NCBI RefSeq assembly: GCF_000948985.2
Contig: NZ_CP059733.1
Coordinates: 1,116,001-1,180,000, forward strand
From: Thalassomonas viridans
Lineage (GTDB): Bacteria > Pseudomonadota > Gammaproteobacteria > Enterobacterales > Alteromonadaceae
Length of the DNA: 64,000 nt
Reading direction: 5' to 3'
Shown: positions 37,780 to 47,713 of the stretch, one piece after another
How positions within the stretch are numbered: the first letter of the stretch is position 1
Layout of the letters: every line of letters begins with the position of its first letter
Notes under the pieces: generated by a model
What the model was told of the DNA's origin: nothing
The model's input: the letters and a program-made list of their open reading frames with translations, nothing else
The model's database searches: none
Translations under genes and position numbers: made by a program

Positions 37780-37910
37780 CTCGGGTTCCTCACCTTTTTT
37801 GATAAAGTGTTCTTGTGATTTCGGCCATGTATTTTGGACATATATTTCGGCCATAGTACGGCTACCGGCCCGGGCGGGCCGATAACTGCAGGTTTGAATC
37901 AGGGGATGAC

Positions 37911-40358
37911 TTAAAAAGAGGTATTAAAGCGCACGCCAAAGGTTCTCGGCGCGGCATAACGACCGGGGTTACCGGCGGCGGTGCCGTTATCGAAAGACAC
38001 GCTGGAACGGGTCATCTTGTCGGTGACATTGTTGACATAGAAGTCCAGCGACCAGTCGCCTTCTGCCGGGTAGAACTTCATGCCCAGATTGACCTTGGTA
38101 TGGGCCTCCTGGCCTGCGGCATCATTGCCGAAGTAGGTGCCGGTTTGCTGGATATCGTTGATGGTATTGTTGATGACAGTGGACACCTGGTTTTGATCGG
38201 TAAAGTAGATGTCGTCAACATAACGGGCATTTAACCTCGGGATATAGTCACCGTGCTCCGTGCTGAAGGCCCAGCTCAGGTTGGCGCTGAACTGTAGTTC
38301 AGGCGACTGGGGCAGGGTATTGCCGCTTAAGTCGTATAAGCCCGCCTGCGGTCCTTCGGTGATAAGTGGATTGCCCGGGTTGTCGCCGCCGTTGTCCGAG
38401 ATATAGTCGGTGTAGGTGGCATCCAGGTAGGAACCGGCAAAGTCCAGGCGTCCGCCGTCACCGAACAGCCAGGTGATTTCAGCTTCAATCCCCTTGATTT
38501 CGGCGGCGGCAACATTGGAGTTGACGATTTGGTTTTTGTCTTCGTCAAAGCCCGAGCGGATCAGGTCTTCGTAGTCGATGAAAAACGCCGCCAGGTTGAT
38601 GCGCACGTCGCCGTATGCGGTATTGATATCCGACTTGGAGCCGATTTCATAGCTGGTGCTGTTTTCCGGTTTGGTGGACTGGCCGCCGTCCTGGATCACC
38701 CCGGCGCGGTAGCCGGTGCCGACACTGGCGTAAATCAGGTGGTCTTTCATCTGATAGTCGGCGCGCAGCAAATAGGTGGTTTTGCTGGACTCGTCTTCGA
38801 TGTCGTTGCGCAGGGTGGCGGCACACTGGTTGCGGGTGCGCTCCAGCCCTGTGTAGTCGTCCAGGCCGTCGGCCCCTTCGGCGCCTGTGCTATTGTTCAG
38901 GAAATCTTCGAATACCGACAACTGGCTGCCGCCTAAGGTCGGGCGGATAAATTCGTTGTTACAGTCCTGGACATTGCGGCCGCCGCGGTCGTATTTCAGA
39001 TCGTCGGTGTAGCGCACCCCTGCGGTTACCGTCAGCTCATCGGTTAACCGGTAACCCAGTTGCAGGAACGCCGCTTTTGATTCTGCGCCGCGGGCAGGCT
39101 GGATAAAGGCATTGCCTCCCTGTAGCCAGGAACCCTGGCCGTCGAAGTCGAAGCGGATATCGGTTTCTTCTTCAAAATAATACAAACCTGTGGTCCAGCT
39201 CAGCGGGCCGTTGTCGGTATTCTGGATCTTGATTTCATGGCTGCTGGCGTCCGAGTACTGGTATTCGGTACGGCCTTCCTGGAAGCGGGAGATAACCCCG
39301 GCGTCCTGGTCAACCACCTGGTGGCGGTCAAGCTCGCTGTAGCCGGCGATATACTCGATATTGATACCGTCGGTGATGTCATAGCTCAGGGTCGAGCGCC
39401 AGACGTCCGAGGTTAAATCCAGGGCAACCGGCGAATCGATAAAAGCGTTGAAGTTGTCCTTCTCCACCTCAACCGGATTTAATAGTATGCCGTGGTTGCC
39501 CTGGTCGGAAAAGGTTTCAAAAGAGGCGGTCCAGGTCAGGTCCGGGGTGATTTGCCACAGGCCGGTCAGGCGCGCCGAACGGACATCGGTATTGTTGAGT
39601 TTAAGATTGGTATTGGCAATCCGGCCTATCTCCAAACCGCTGTAATTATGCTCCGTGCCCCTGGGATCTGTGTCTACGGCATTAACCCAGCCGTCATCCC
39701 GGTCAAGATAACCGGCCAGGCGGAACGACAGGGTGTCGGTTACCGGGATGGTCACGCCGCCGGAGACCTGCTGGCGGTTATAGTTGCCGAAGGTCATCTG
39801 GAAATCCCCTTCGAACTCGTCGCCGGGTTTTTTTGTTTCCAGCAGCAGGGCGCCGCCGGTGTTGTTGCGGCCGAACAGGGTGCCCTGAGGACCACGCAGC
39901 ACCTGGATGCCTTCAAGGTCATACATGAGCGCCAGCGCACCCTGGGCACGGGCGGCATACACGCCGTCCACATAAACACCGACCCCCTGGTCGCCGGTTT
40001 CCGTGGGGTTATTGGTACCTACGCCGCGGATATAGACTTTGATATCCGACTGGTCTTCCTGGCCGGACACCACCAGGCTGGGCACATAACCGGTCAGGTC
40101 GGTGACATCGGCAATATTGTGCTCGGTTAAGGTTTCCTGGCTCATGGCGGTTACGGCAATCGGCGTGGTTTGCAGGTTGCCCACCCGGCGTTCGGCGGTA
40201 ACTTCGATCACCTCTATTTCACGGGCCTTATCCGCGCCTTCTTCGGCAGCATGGACGACTGCCGGTGCGGCGCAAATGCCGGTGATTAAGGCGCCGCGGA
40301 TGGCCTGAGACAAAAAGCTTTTTTTGTTTAAAGCCTTGCTTGTTGAATGATTACTCAT
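37911..40358 (-). CDS. TonB-dependent receptor of the glycan locus
   Basis: An 815-residue outer-membrane transporter with a signal peptide ending PAVVHA, TonB-box-like REIEVIEVTAERR, plug motifs VYIRGVGTNNPTETGDQG, VLRGPQGTLFGRNNTGGAL and a C-terminal FNTSF. Proteobacteria use such receptors to bring oligosaccharides through the outer membrane. It lies between the sugar permease and the GH5 gene, all on one strand, so oligoglucan uptake is the likely role. Confidence 0.93.
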   Translation of the reverse strand: MSNHSTSKALNKKSFLSQAIRGALITGICAAPAVVHAAEEGADKAREIEVIEVTAERRVGNLQTTPIAVTAMSQETLTEHNIADVTDLTGYVPSLVVSGQEDQSDIKVYIRGVGTNNPTETGDQGVGVYVDGVYAARAQGALALMYDLEGIQVLRGPQGTLFGRNNTGGALLLETKKPGDEFEGDFQMTFGNYNRQQVSGGVTIPVTDTLSFRLAGYLDRDDGWVNAVDTDPRGTEHNYSGLEIGRIANTNLKLNNTDVRSARLTGLWQITPDLTWTASFETFSDQGNHGILLNPVEVEKDNFNAFIDSPVALDLTSDVWRSTLSYDITDGINIEYIAGYSELDRHQVVDQDAGVISRFQEGRTEYQYSDASSHEIKIQNTDNGPLSWTTGLYYFEEETDIRFDFDGQGSWLQGGNAFIQPARGAESKAAFLQLGYRLTDELTVTAGVRYTDDLKYDRGGRNVQDCNNEFIRPTLGGSQLSVFEDFLNNSTGAEGADGLDDYTGLERTRNQCAATLRNDIEDESSKTTYLLRADYQMKDHLIYASVGTGYRAGVIQDGGQSTKPENSTSYEIGSKSDINTAYGDVRINLAAFFIDYEDLIRSGFDEDKNQIVNSNVAAAEIKGIEAEITWLFGDGGRLDFAGSYLDATYTDYISDNGGDNPGNPLITEGPQAGLYDLSGNTLPQSPELQFSANLSWAFSTEHGDYIPRLNARYVDDIYFTDQNQVSTVINNTINDIQQTGTYFGNDAAGQEAHTKVNLGMKFYPAEGDWSLDFYVNNVTDKMTRSSVSFDNGTAAGNPGRYAAPRTFGVRFNTSF

Positions 40359-40568
40359 ACTTCTCTCCCCAGTTAGGTCATTCTTATTTTTTCAGCCGCG
40401 ACAAACCTGATGCCTTTTCACCTGGACATGTGATAAGCATATTTCATCGCGGAGGTTAAACCCAGTCCCTGGCTGTTTACGGTGTTTTCAAGCCCTGGTG
40501 AACACCGCTTAAACTCGTTATTGGTAAACTCCCTTGTTTATCTTGTTATTATTTTGTTCTTCCGTCGG

Positions 40569-41879
40569 TTAACTTTTTGCCGGTACGCCCGGTTTAGGTT
40601 TTGAACCGGCCAGGCCGTAATAGCCTATGTAGAGGTAGCAAAGCAACGGCAGGATAAAAGACAGTTGAATGCCTATGCTATCCGCCAGCATGCCCTGGAA
40701 TAGCGGCACTATGGCGCCGCCGACAATGGCCAGGCATAAGATGCCCGAACCCTGGCTGGTGTGGTGTTTTAAGCCGGTTAACGCCAGGCTGAAAATGGTG
40801 GGAAACATGATGGAGTTGAATAAACCCACCAGTAAAATGGCGTACATGGCGATATTGCCGGTTAAGGTCATGGCGACAGCCACCATGGCGGTGGCCAGCA
40901 GTGCATTCACGGCCAGCAACTTACCGGCAGGCACTTTCTGCATGATAATGGCGCCGATAAAACGCCCCACCATAGCACCGCCCCAGTAATAGGCGATTAA
41001 GGCCGCCGCTTCGGCTTCCTCCATGCCGGCGATATTGTCCTCGCCAAGGAAGTTGATTAAAAAGCTGCCGATGGACACTTCGGCGCCGACATAAACAAAA
41101 ATGGCGACGGCCCCCAGCATCAGGTGGCGATGGGACCAGATGCCCGGCCGGTTCTTATCCTGTGCTGCTTCCTGCTGGTGGCTGGCGATCACCGGCAGCT
41201 TCAGGCGGGAAAAAACAAAGGCCAGCAGCAACAGGCTAAAGGCCAGCATCAGGTAAGGAGTTTGCACCGCCTGGGCTTCTTGGGCCTTAAACTGGGCTTC
41301 GCTTAGCTGCTCCAGCCCTGTGGTGGCGGCGGTTAAGATCAGCACAGCGCCGAATAAGGGGGCCACTGTGGTGCCCAGGGAGTTAAACGCCTGGGTCATG
41401 GTCAGCCGTCCCGAAGCGGTTTCACTGCTGCCTAATGCGGTCACATAAGGGTTGGCGGAAACCTGCAAGATGGTGATGCCCGAAGCCATAATAAACAGCG
41501 CCCCGAGGAATACCGGGTAAGAGGCCAGAGAAGCAGCCGGGTAAAATGCCAGGCAGCCGACCCCGGCGATAATCAAACCTGTGACTATGCCCTTTTGATA
41601 ACCGATCAGGCGTACCAGGCGGCCCGCCGGCAGGGAAACGATGAAATAGGCGCCGAAAAAGCAAAACTGGATCAGCATGGCCTGGGTATAGGACAGGGAA
41701 AAGACGTTTTTTAAATGGGGGATCAGAATATCGTTCAGGCTGGTTAAGAAGCCCCAGATAAAAAACAAACTGGTTAATGACACCAGGGCAAAGGTGTAAC
41801 CTGTGTTTTGGTCCGTTTGACCCTGGTTCGGGGTGTTGCCGTCGAGTTTAGCTTCACCCGGTGAAAATGTACCGGCCAT
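40569..41879 (-). CDS. FucP/GluP-type sugar:H+ symporter (MFS)
   Basis: A 436-residue inner-membrane permease with twelve helices. The FucP-group opening [28 protein letters not shown] and [21 protein letters not shown] are clear, as is [28 protein letters not shown]. This group takes up glucose, galactose or fucose. The start at 41879 follows an AGGAGC site; an in-frame start 51 bases upstream would add a Gly/Pro-rich stretch without support. It sits between the GH3 and receptor genes and should import the released monosaccharide. Confidence 0.92.
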   Translation of the reverse strand: MAGTFSPGEAKLDGNTPNQGQTDQNTGYTFALVSLTSLFFIWGFLTSLNDILIPHLKNVFSLSYTQAMLIQFCFFGAYFIVSLPAGRLVRLIGYQKGIVTGLIIAGVGCLAFYPAASLASYPVFLGALFIMASGITILQVSANPYVTALGSSETASGRLTMTQAFNSLGTTVAPLFGAVLILTAATTGLEQLSEAQFKAQEAQAVQTPYLMLAFSLLLLAFVFSRLKLPVIASHQQEAAQDKNRPGIWSHRHLMLGAVAIFVYVGAEVSIGSFLINFLGEDNIAGMEEAEAAALIAYYWGGAMVGRFIGAIIMQKVPAGKLLAVNALLATAMVAVAMTLTGNIAMYAILLVGLFNSIMFPTIFSLALTGLKHHTSQGSGILCLAIVGGAIVPLFQGMLADSIGIQLSFILPLLCYLYIGYYGLAGSKPKPGVPAKS

Positions 41880-41934
41880 AATAGCTCCTGCTTGTGTTGC
41901 ACCGCCCGGCCCTTGGGCTTCAGGCGGCATTTTT

Positions 41935-41960
41935 CAGCGCTTTCCCGCGGGAAAGCGCTG
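41935..41960. promoter_or_regulatory. Perfect 26-bp palindrome before the sugar permease gene
   Basis: The sequence reads as two inverted AGCGCTTTC/GAAAGCGCT units joined by CCGCGG, perfect over 26 bp. It lies between the GH3 stop and the permease start. No T-run follows it on the - strand, so it is not a normal terminator. AGCGCTTTC recurs at 46356-46364 upstream of the regulator gene. LacI-type regulators bind such GAAAGCGCTTTC-like sites. Confidence 0.55.
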
Positions 41961-41995
41961 GCATAAGGTTGATATAAGAAAAATTATTTAAGGTG

Positions 41996-44590
41996 TCAGT
42001 TGGCGAACTGGTTGCAGTCTGCCGCTTGCCCACCTTTGGCGATACGGACATTGGCAATGCTGAATTTCACTGCCGTACTGCTTTCAAAAATCAGCGGCTT
42101 GGTGACCTGCTCCGGCTTCAAACCTGTCTGGCTGAAACACGTCATGTCGATCGCCATTTGCTGCCATTTGCTTGCCGGCAGCGACTGTAACTGTTTGCTG
42201 ATGTCGAGCCTGGCCGCGCAGTCAGCCCCGCAGTCCATGCCCAGGTATACCGAGGCTTGCGGCGCCGAGCTGACTTTTACATCAAACACCAGCTGGCCGT
42301 TTGCCAGGTCAAGTTTGGTTAAATCTATGCTCTGCTCGCCTTTGAGGTAGACTGAGGCGCTGGCATTGCCCGACCAGGTTAATTCCCGGGTATCTTCCTG
42401 TTTTTTCCAGTCAACGGAGTCGAAGATCAGGTTATCCGAGCCCGGAGTGGTGGCGTAATTACCGGTTACCAGGAGTGCCGGATTGGCGGCATCCGCCAGG
42501 TAGAATTCCAGGTTGTTTTCCGGGCGGCGGTTAAACAGGCCATAGCTGTTTTCGCTGTCTGCGTTGGCGGTTTGCAAACTGCTCTTTTCGTTTAGTTCGT
42601 TGCTGACCGTTAACTCGTCCTGATAAGTCAGGCCGTAGCCGTAGGCGAACAGCGGCTGGTAGTCTGGCGTATTGTGATTTAACTCGTTTTGTCCGTTGGA
42701 TGCCGGCCAGGAGAACGGCAGCTTACCGACAAAGTCGTAATTGATATCGCCATTGGCCTTGCTAAAGAGTACCTCGGCAACCCCGTTACCTTCTGAACCC
42801 GGCAACCAGGCGGCGACAAAGGCGTCCGACTGGTTCAGCTCGGCATTCACCCATAACGGACGGCCGGAAATGAACACGGAAACTACTTTAATGCCCTGGG
42901 CTTTTAAGGATTTCAACAGCGCCAGATCCTGTTTGTTGCCCGCCTGGTATTCTATGGTGCTGATATCACCGTCATATTCGGCATAGGGCTGTTCGCCGAA
43001 GACAACCACAGCGACATCGGGTTTCTGTTTGAAGCTGGCATCTGCGCTCAATTCCACGCTGCCGCCTGCCTGGCTCACCCGGGCTTTAATGCCGTCAAAG
43101 ACAGAGCTGCCGCCGGGGAAGTCGTCATTGGTATTGCCCGTGCCCTGCCAGGAAATGGTCCAGCCGCCGGACTGCATACCGATATTGTCGGCGCCAGAAC
43201 CTGTTACCAATACGTTTTGCTTGGGCGCAAGCGGCAAGGTGTTGTCATTGTTTTTCAGCAACACCAGAGATTCCCTGACCGCCTGGCGGGCGATATCCCT
43301 GTGTGCCTGCGAACCGATAATATCATTGCCGTTATCGGCCAAGCGGGTGGCGGGAGAAGGATTGTCGAATAAACCGGCGCGTAATTTCACTCTCAAGATG
43401 CGGCGCACGGCGTCGTCTACCCGGGATTGCTTGATGGTGCCGTTGGCCAGCTGTTTCAAGGTGTTGTGGTAGAAGGCTTTCCAGTCATCCGGCACCATAA
43501 CGATATCGACCCCGGCATTGATGGCGAGGGCGCAGCTGTCGTTGCTGCATCCGGGGATCTTGCCATGGCCGTTCCAGTCGCCGACTACCAAACCGTCAAA
43601 GCCCATATGGTCTTTTAATACCCCGGTGAGCAGGCTTTCATTGCCGTGCATTTTATTGCCGTGCCAGCTGTTGTATGAGGCCATTACTGTTTGTACCCCG
43701 GCTTCAAGGGCTGAAAAGTAGCCCTGGGCGTGCAGTTTGATCAGATCTCTTTCGCTGCTGAGGTTGTTGCCCTGATCTTTACCGTTTTCGGTGCCGCCGT
43801 CGCCAAGGAAGTGTTTCACCGTACTGATCACGTGTTGGCTGTCGAACTGGGTTTTGCCCTGGCCCTGCAGGCCGGAAACGATTTGTGCGGAATAACGGCT
43901 GACGATATCCGGGTATTCGGAATAGCTTTCATAGGTGCGGCCCCAGCGGTCGTCCCGGGCAACCGCCACGGTCGGGGCAAATACCCAGTCGATACCGGTA
44001 GCGGCCACTTCACTGGCGGTGGCGGTGGCGATCTGGTGGATTAATTCCGGATTATTCATGGCCCCCAAACCTATGTTGTGGGGGAAGATAGTCGCGCCGA
44101 TAACATTGTTATGGCCGTGTACGGCATCCGTGCCCCACATGGTTGGAATGGTGGAGCCGTCCAGGCTGGCGTCGATGGAAGCCTGGTACATGTCTTCCGC
44201 CAGCTGTACCCAGTCGGAGACAGTGGCATGTTTGTTATTGTTGGGGAAAGCGCCGCCGCCGTTAAGATAAGAGCCAAAGCCGTACTGGCGCATGTCTTCC
44301 ACCGTCATTGAACGGATTTCCGGCTGTACCATCTGGGCAATTTTCTGCTCATTGGTCATGGTGGCGAGCAGGATGTCGATGCGGGTTTCCAGCAGCTGGC
44401 TTTTTTCAACCCGGTGAATATCTTTCGGCCATAATGCCTTGGTGGCGATACCCTGGTTTTCGAGTGCTGTGCTTGCGGCCTGCTGCTGACTTTTTGCCCC
44501 CGAAGCGCCGCCTTGCTGCTCAGAGGTTAAACAGGCGGTGACGGTTAATGTGCTCAGCGCAACCAGAGTCAGTTTGGTGCTGATATTCAT
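41996..44590 (-). CDS. GH3 family beta-glucosidase / glucan glucohydrolase lipoprotein
   Basis: An 864-residue exo-acting enzyme. A lipobox (TVTAC, Cys20) anchors it in a membrane. The GH3 N-terminal barrel opens ...MTNEQKIAQMVQPEIRSM and includes KHFLGDGGTENGKDQG and the nucleophile Asp in LVVGDWNGHG (about residue 337). The GH3 C-terminal domain follows (AVRESLVLLKNNDNTLPL, GSGADNIGMQSGGWTISWQG), then an about 200-residue C-terminal beta sandwich (to FSIANVRIAKGG) as in marine ExoP-like enzymes. Family members cut glucose from beta-1,3/1,4-glucans. Confidence 0.92.
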   Translation of the reverse strand: MNISTKLTLVALSTLTVTACLTSEQQGGASGAKSQQQAASTALENQGIATKALWPKDIHRVEKSQLLETRIDILLATMTNEQKIAQMVQPEIRSMTVEDMRQYGFGSYLNGGGAFPNNNKHATVSDWVQLAEDMYQASIDASLDGSTIPTMWGTDAVHGHNNVIGATIFPHNIGLGAMNNPELIHQIATATASEVAATGIDWVFAPTVAVARDDRWGRTYESYSEYPDIVSRYSAQIVSGLQGQGKTQFDSQHVISTVKHFLGDGGTENGKDQGNNLSSERDLIKLHAQGYFSALEAGVQTVMASYNSWHGNKMHGNESLLTGVLKDHMGFDGLVVGDWNGHGKIPGCSNDSCALAINAGVDIVMVPDDWKAFYHNTLKQLANGTIKQSRVDDAVRRILRVKLRAGLFDNPSPATRLADNGNDIIGSQAHRDIARQAVRESLVLLKNNDNTLPLAPKQNVLVTGSGADNIGMQSGGWTISWQGTGNTNDDFPGGSSVFDGIKARVSQAGGSVELSADASFKQKPDVAVVVFGEQPYAEYDGDISTIEYQAGNKQDLALLKSLKAQGIKVVSVFISGRPLWVNAELNQSDAFVAAWLPGSEGNGVAEVLFSKANGDINYDFVGKLPFSWPASNGQNELNHNTPDYQPLFAYGYGLTYQDELTVSNELNEKSSLQTANADSENSYGLFNRRPENNLEFYLADAANPALLVTGNYATTPGSDNLIFDSVDWKKQEDTRELTWSGNASASVYLKGEQSIDLTKLDLANGQLVFDVKVSSAPQASVYLGMDCGADCAARLDISKQLQSLPASKWQQMAIDMTCFSQTGLKPEQVTKPLIFESSTAVKFSIANVRIAKGGQAADCNQFAN

Positions 44591-45034
44591 GTGTTACTCG
44601 ACTCCCTTTGTTCTTTTATTAGAAACTGTTGTTAGAAATAGTTGTTGTATTTGCTCTTGTGGTTTTGGGCTGCAGTGCCCGGCATATAACGTCAGTAAAA
44701 CAGCTGACTGTTGAGTACGGGCCTTGATAAACCGACAAGAGAATTTGTTACTGCCAGCATTCTAGGTTTGCCTTTAACATCTTGTCGTTCCAAAAGGGGG
44801 AAATAACCTTAATCAGAACGTTCGGGTAAGTATTAGAACTTTTAAGTTACTGATTTTTAATTTTTTTTATTTCTTTTTGTTTTTTGGGGAAAATAAAGAA
44901 AGGAGTAAAAAATCCTCTGAATTCTGAGCCTTAAACTATGAAAAATCCCCTGATAGGGAAAAGTTTGGCTGTAAAAAAATGCAAAATAGCGGGGAAAAAA
45001 TTAACTGGTTTTATCTAAAGTAACCCGCATCAGG
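44591..45034. other. Promoter region of the glycan-use genes
   Basis: About 440 bases between the regulator gene and the GH3 gene, both on the - strand. It is AT-rich with T-runs (44860-44890) and holds a GAACGTTC palindrome at 44816-44823 that may be a regulator site. No gene seen. Confidence 0.4.
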
Positions 45035-46279
45035 TTACTTTTCGGTGGGCTTTTTAGCCTCTGCTTTTTGGGCGAGAAACTGTTTTCTGTACTGGCTGGG
45101 GGTAGTATTAAACTGTTTCTTGAACAGGGTATTGTAAACCGATTTACTGTTAAAACCGGCCTCGTAGAAAATATCGGTAATGCTGCGTTTGCTGGCCGCT
45201 TCCCGCTCCAGGGTTTGCCTGGCTTCGTTGATACGGTAACCGTTAAGGTACTCGTAAAAGTTCACCTGAAAATGCCGGTTGATGGTGCTGGATAAGTCTT
45301 TCACCGGGATGGACAGTTGCTCTGCCAGCCGCTCCAGGGAAATATTGGGGTTGCGGTAAATATTGTCCTCGGTCATGGCTTTTTCTATGCTGCGTACATA
45401 GTCCATATTCACCGGTTCTTTGGCTTTGATCTCGGCTTTCTGCCCGGCTTCTGAGGCGGCTTGGAACTGGCTTGCCGCATGATTATCGCTTGTTTGTGCC
45501 GCCTGCACACTGCCCAGGGTGATGTCCTTAAAGGTTAAGAAAATCAACATATTGATCAGGGCGAATAAAAAGTAATAATCGGAGATGCCGAGGATTTCGA
45601 ATATCCGGACATTTACCGGAGAGAACAGGCCGTAGACCTTGATGAGGGTCAGCAGCGCTTCCCAGGCAATGACCATGAAAAATGCGCCGAGCAGGTACTT
45701 AATCCAGGTTTTTTCCGGGGGCAGCTGTACCCGGTCAGCCGTGGCGGACGTCGCTTTCAGGGCGCCGGATACCAGCTTAAGCGCCAGTAACAGGTAAACT
45801 ATACGGCTGAGTTTGGCCATGGCATCGAACAGCAGGTAGTGCCAACTGTAGGTGAATTCATAGCTGGTGATTTGCTCGGCTTTCTCTGCCGGGGTCTGGG
45901 CATAGTAGGCGCTGCTGATGTAAAACAGGAAAATAACCGCGGGCAGAAGGTGCAGCAGCTGTTTTCTTTGCAGGGCAAAACCGGGTTTTACCAGGCTGCA
46001 ACAAAATAAAAACAGCAGCGGTCCGTCAAGAAAATAGGCAAAGTTAAAACTGAAGAAAATATTCGGCGACAGCGACAGCACCCAGTGCCTGAAGGCGCTG
46101 CCCCATAAAATGAGTTCGTGCAGGGCTATAAGGCCGTGGGCCACCAAAAAAGCCGCCAGTAAGATGTGCCCCAGGGGGTTGACTTTTTTGCTTATCATTA
46201 AAAACGCGCTAAAGGCCAGGCATTCGAATGCCAGCAGCAGCAACACGAGATCATGTAAGTTAAAAAGTGTTTTATCCAT
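45035..46279 (-). CDS. Membrane-anchored AraC-family regulator of the glycan locus
   Basis: The 414-residue protein has about seven N-terminal membrane helices (LLLLAFECLAFSAFLMIS, HILLAAFLVAHGLIALHELIL, FLDGPLLFLFCCSLV, YFLFALINMLIFLTF) and a C-terminal AraC helix-turn-helix pair (ISLERLAEQLSIPVKDLSSTINRHF and RSITDIFYEAGFNSKSVYNTLFKKQFNTTPSQYR). It is upstream of the GH3 gene on the same strand and probably senses a glycan signal to control the locus. Confidence 0.9.
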   Translation of the reverse strand: MDKTLFNLHDLVLLLLAFECLAFSAFLMISKKVNPLGHILLAAFLVAHGLIALHELILWGSAFRHWVLSLSPNIFFSFNFAYFLDGPLLFLFCCSLVKPGFALQRKQLLHLLPAVIFLFYISSAYYAQTPAEKAEQITSYEFTYSWHYLLFDAMAKLSRIVYLLLALKLVSGALKATSATADRVQLPPEKTWIKYLLGAFFMVIAWEALLTLIKVYGLFSPVNVRIFEILGISDYYFLFALINMLIFLTFKDITLGSVQAAQTSDNHAASQFQAASEAGQKAEIKAKEPVNMDYVRSIEKAMTEDNIYRNPNISLERLAEQLSIPVKDLSSTINRHFQVNFYEYLNGYRINEARQTLEREAASKRSITDIFYEAGFNSKSVYNTLFKKQFNTTPSQYRKQFLAQKAEAKKPTEK

Positions 46280-46425
46280 TAAGGCTTAATATTCTCCGGC
46301 AAACAGCTTTGTGGTTTTCAGGTGAAATAACATGTTTACTGTGAAGGCTGCGGGGAGCGCTTTCATTACAAACTTGCCGGGAAGAATACTATATTGGTTT
46401 GATATTATCTATGCCGTAAATAACA

Positions 46426-46456
46426 AAAGCCGGTAAGTTAACTCCTTACCGGCTTT
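46426..46456. terminator. Terminator hairpin beyond the OmpA-like gene
   Basis: AAAGCCGGTAAG (46426-46437) pairs perfectly with CTTACCGGCTTT (46445-46456) across a 7-base loop, 36 bases past the stop of the - strand OmpA-like gene. T-rich tails occur on both strands. Confidence 0.75.
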
Positions 46457-46491
46457 GCTTTTTATTGGCTGCTTGAACTGGAAGTATGCGA

Positions 46492-47121
46492 TTAGGCCCG
46501 GTTCGGGATGATCTGAATTTCAACCCGGCGATTCAGCGCCCGGTTCCGCTCAGTGTCGTTGCTGGCAATGGCCTGCGACTCTCCGTAACCTGTGGTGTGC
46601 AACCTGTCGGCCTGGATGCTTTGTTTGATCAGGTAGTACTTGACGCTTTCCGCCCTTTTCTCTGACAAGGTCTGGTTATAGGCGTCGCTGCCGGTGCTGT
46701 CGGTATGGCCTTCGATGCTCAGCAGGGTTTTGTCGTACTTAGTTAATACCTTGGCGATATCGTTTAAGGTGTTATGAAAACCTGCGGTAATGTACGACTG
46801 GCCGGAAGCAAAAGTAATGTTGGAAGGCATGATTAAACGCAGGTTGTCGCCTTCACGCACTACATCTATACCTGAGCCGGCCAGTTCCTGGCGGAATTCC
46901 TGCTCCTGTTTGTCCATATAACCGCCTACGGCAGCGCCGGCAAGGGCTCCAATGGCTGCGCCCCATACGATACGCTTGTCTTTATGGTTGCCGGTAGCTT
47001 TGCCCAGCACAGCACCGCTAATGGCGCCGATAGCGGCGCCTTTTTCGGCATTGGTGGCCGCACAGCCGGAAAAAATCAGGGAAACAGCAATAACGGGAAT
47101 AAGTGTTTTTTTTGCTAACAT
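46492..47121 (-). CDS. OmpA-family lipoprotein (YiaD-like)
   Basis: A 209-residue outer-membrane lipoprotein: lipobox LIFSGC, then a Gly-rich Gly-zipper region (KGAAIGAISGAVLGKATG, AAIGALAGAAVGGYMD, about residues 28-70), then a peptidoglycan-binding OmpA domain (about 95-205) with ITFASGQSYI, IEGHTDSTGSDAYNQTLSEKRAESV and NRALNRRVEIQI. The diaminopimelate-binding Asp and Arg residues are in place. It is the same layout as E. coli YiaD. It likely supports envelope stability. Confidence 0.93.
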   Translation of the reverse strand: MLAKKTLIPVIAVSLIFSGCAATNAEKGAAIGAISGAVLGKATGNHKDKRIVWGAAIGALAGAAVGGYMDKQEQEFRQELAGSGIDVVREGDNLRLIMPSNITFASGQSYITAGFHNTLNDIAKVLTKYDKTLLSIEGHTDSTGSDAYNQTLSEKRAESVKYYLIKQSIQADRLHTTGYGESQAIASNDTERNRALNRRVEIQIIPNRA

Positions 47122-47380
47122 AGTAGATTGCCCAAAATAAAAGTAAAAAGCGAATTTGTGCTACAGCTTGTCTGTAATCTATGGAGGGCATGATATCAGA
47201 GTTAGCTGAACGGGAGATGAATCAAAAGTAAAAATTTATTAAAGAAAGGTAAAACATTATTTTTACCTGAAATTTTCGTGAAGTTTATTGCAAAACAGCA
47301 AGTGAGGCTTTAGCTTAAAACCGATTGGGCAAATTTTGGCTTATTGCTCGTATATCAATAATTAACAAGGAAAAATAATA

Positions 47381-47617
47381 ATGAAAAATAGTTTAATCGC
47401 CAGTATGGTTGCAATGGGTATGTTCTTCGCCGGTACTTTGACAAGTGCTCCTGCCAATGCTTTTAAAGACCCTGATTCTGTTGTTTATCATGTGGCCTGT
47501 TACAGTGGCACGTCATTTCAGTGGTATGAGCTGGCTGACACCTATGCTGAAGCCCGGATTTATCAAAGCTTGTGTTCAAGCCAGGGCGGTACGCCGAAGA
47601 TAACTATCCTGTTATAA
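47381..47617 (+). CDS. Small secreted protein, function unknown
   Basis: A 78-residue protein with a clear signal peptide (cleavage near SAPANA, about residue 27) and a mature part of about 50 residues with two Cys (HVACYSG, SLCSSQG) that could form one disulfide. An AAGGA ribosome binding site precedes the ATG, and a strong terminator follows, so it is a real single-gene unit. No family recognised. Confidence 0.75.
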   Translation: MKNSLIASMVAMGMFFAGTLTSAPANAFKDPDSVVYHVACYSGTSFQWYELADTYAEARIYQSLCSSQGGTPKITILL

Positions 47618-47642
47618 TGATCTTACCTGTATTTAGGTAGCT

Positions 47643-47674
47643 AACCTGAGGTGCTGGTCACCTCAGGTTTTTTT
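47643..47674 (+). terminator. Strong terminator after the small secreted protein gene
   Basis: AACCTGAGGTG (47643-47653) pairs perfectly with CACCTCAGGTT (47659-47669) across a 5-base loop, then a run of T residues to 47674. Confidence 0.92.
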
Positions 47675-47713
47675 ACTTGTATATACAGGATAAGCTTTTA
47701 GTATCTGTCCGGG

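Noticed and set aside
41935..41960. Rho-independent terminator after GH3
   Set aside because: On the coding (-) strand the palindrome is followed by A residues, not T.
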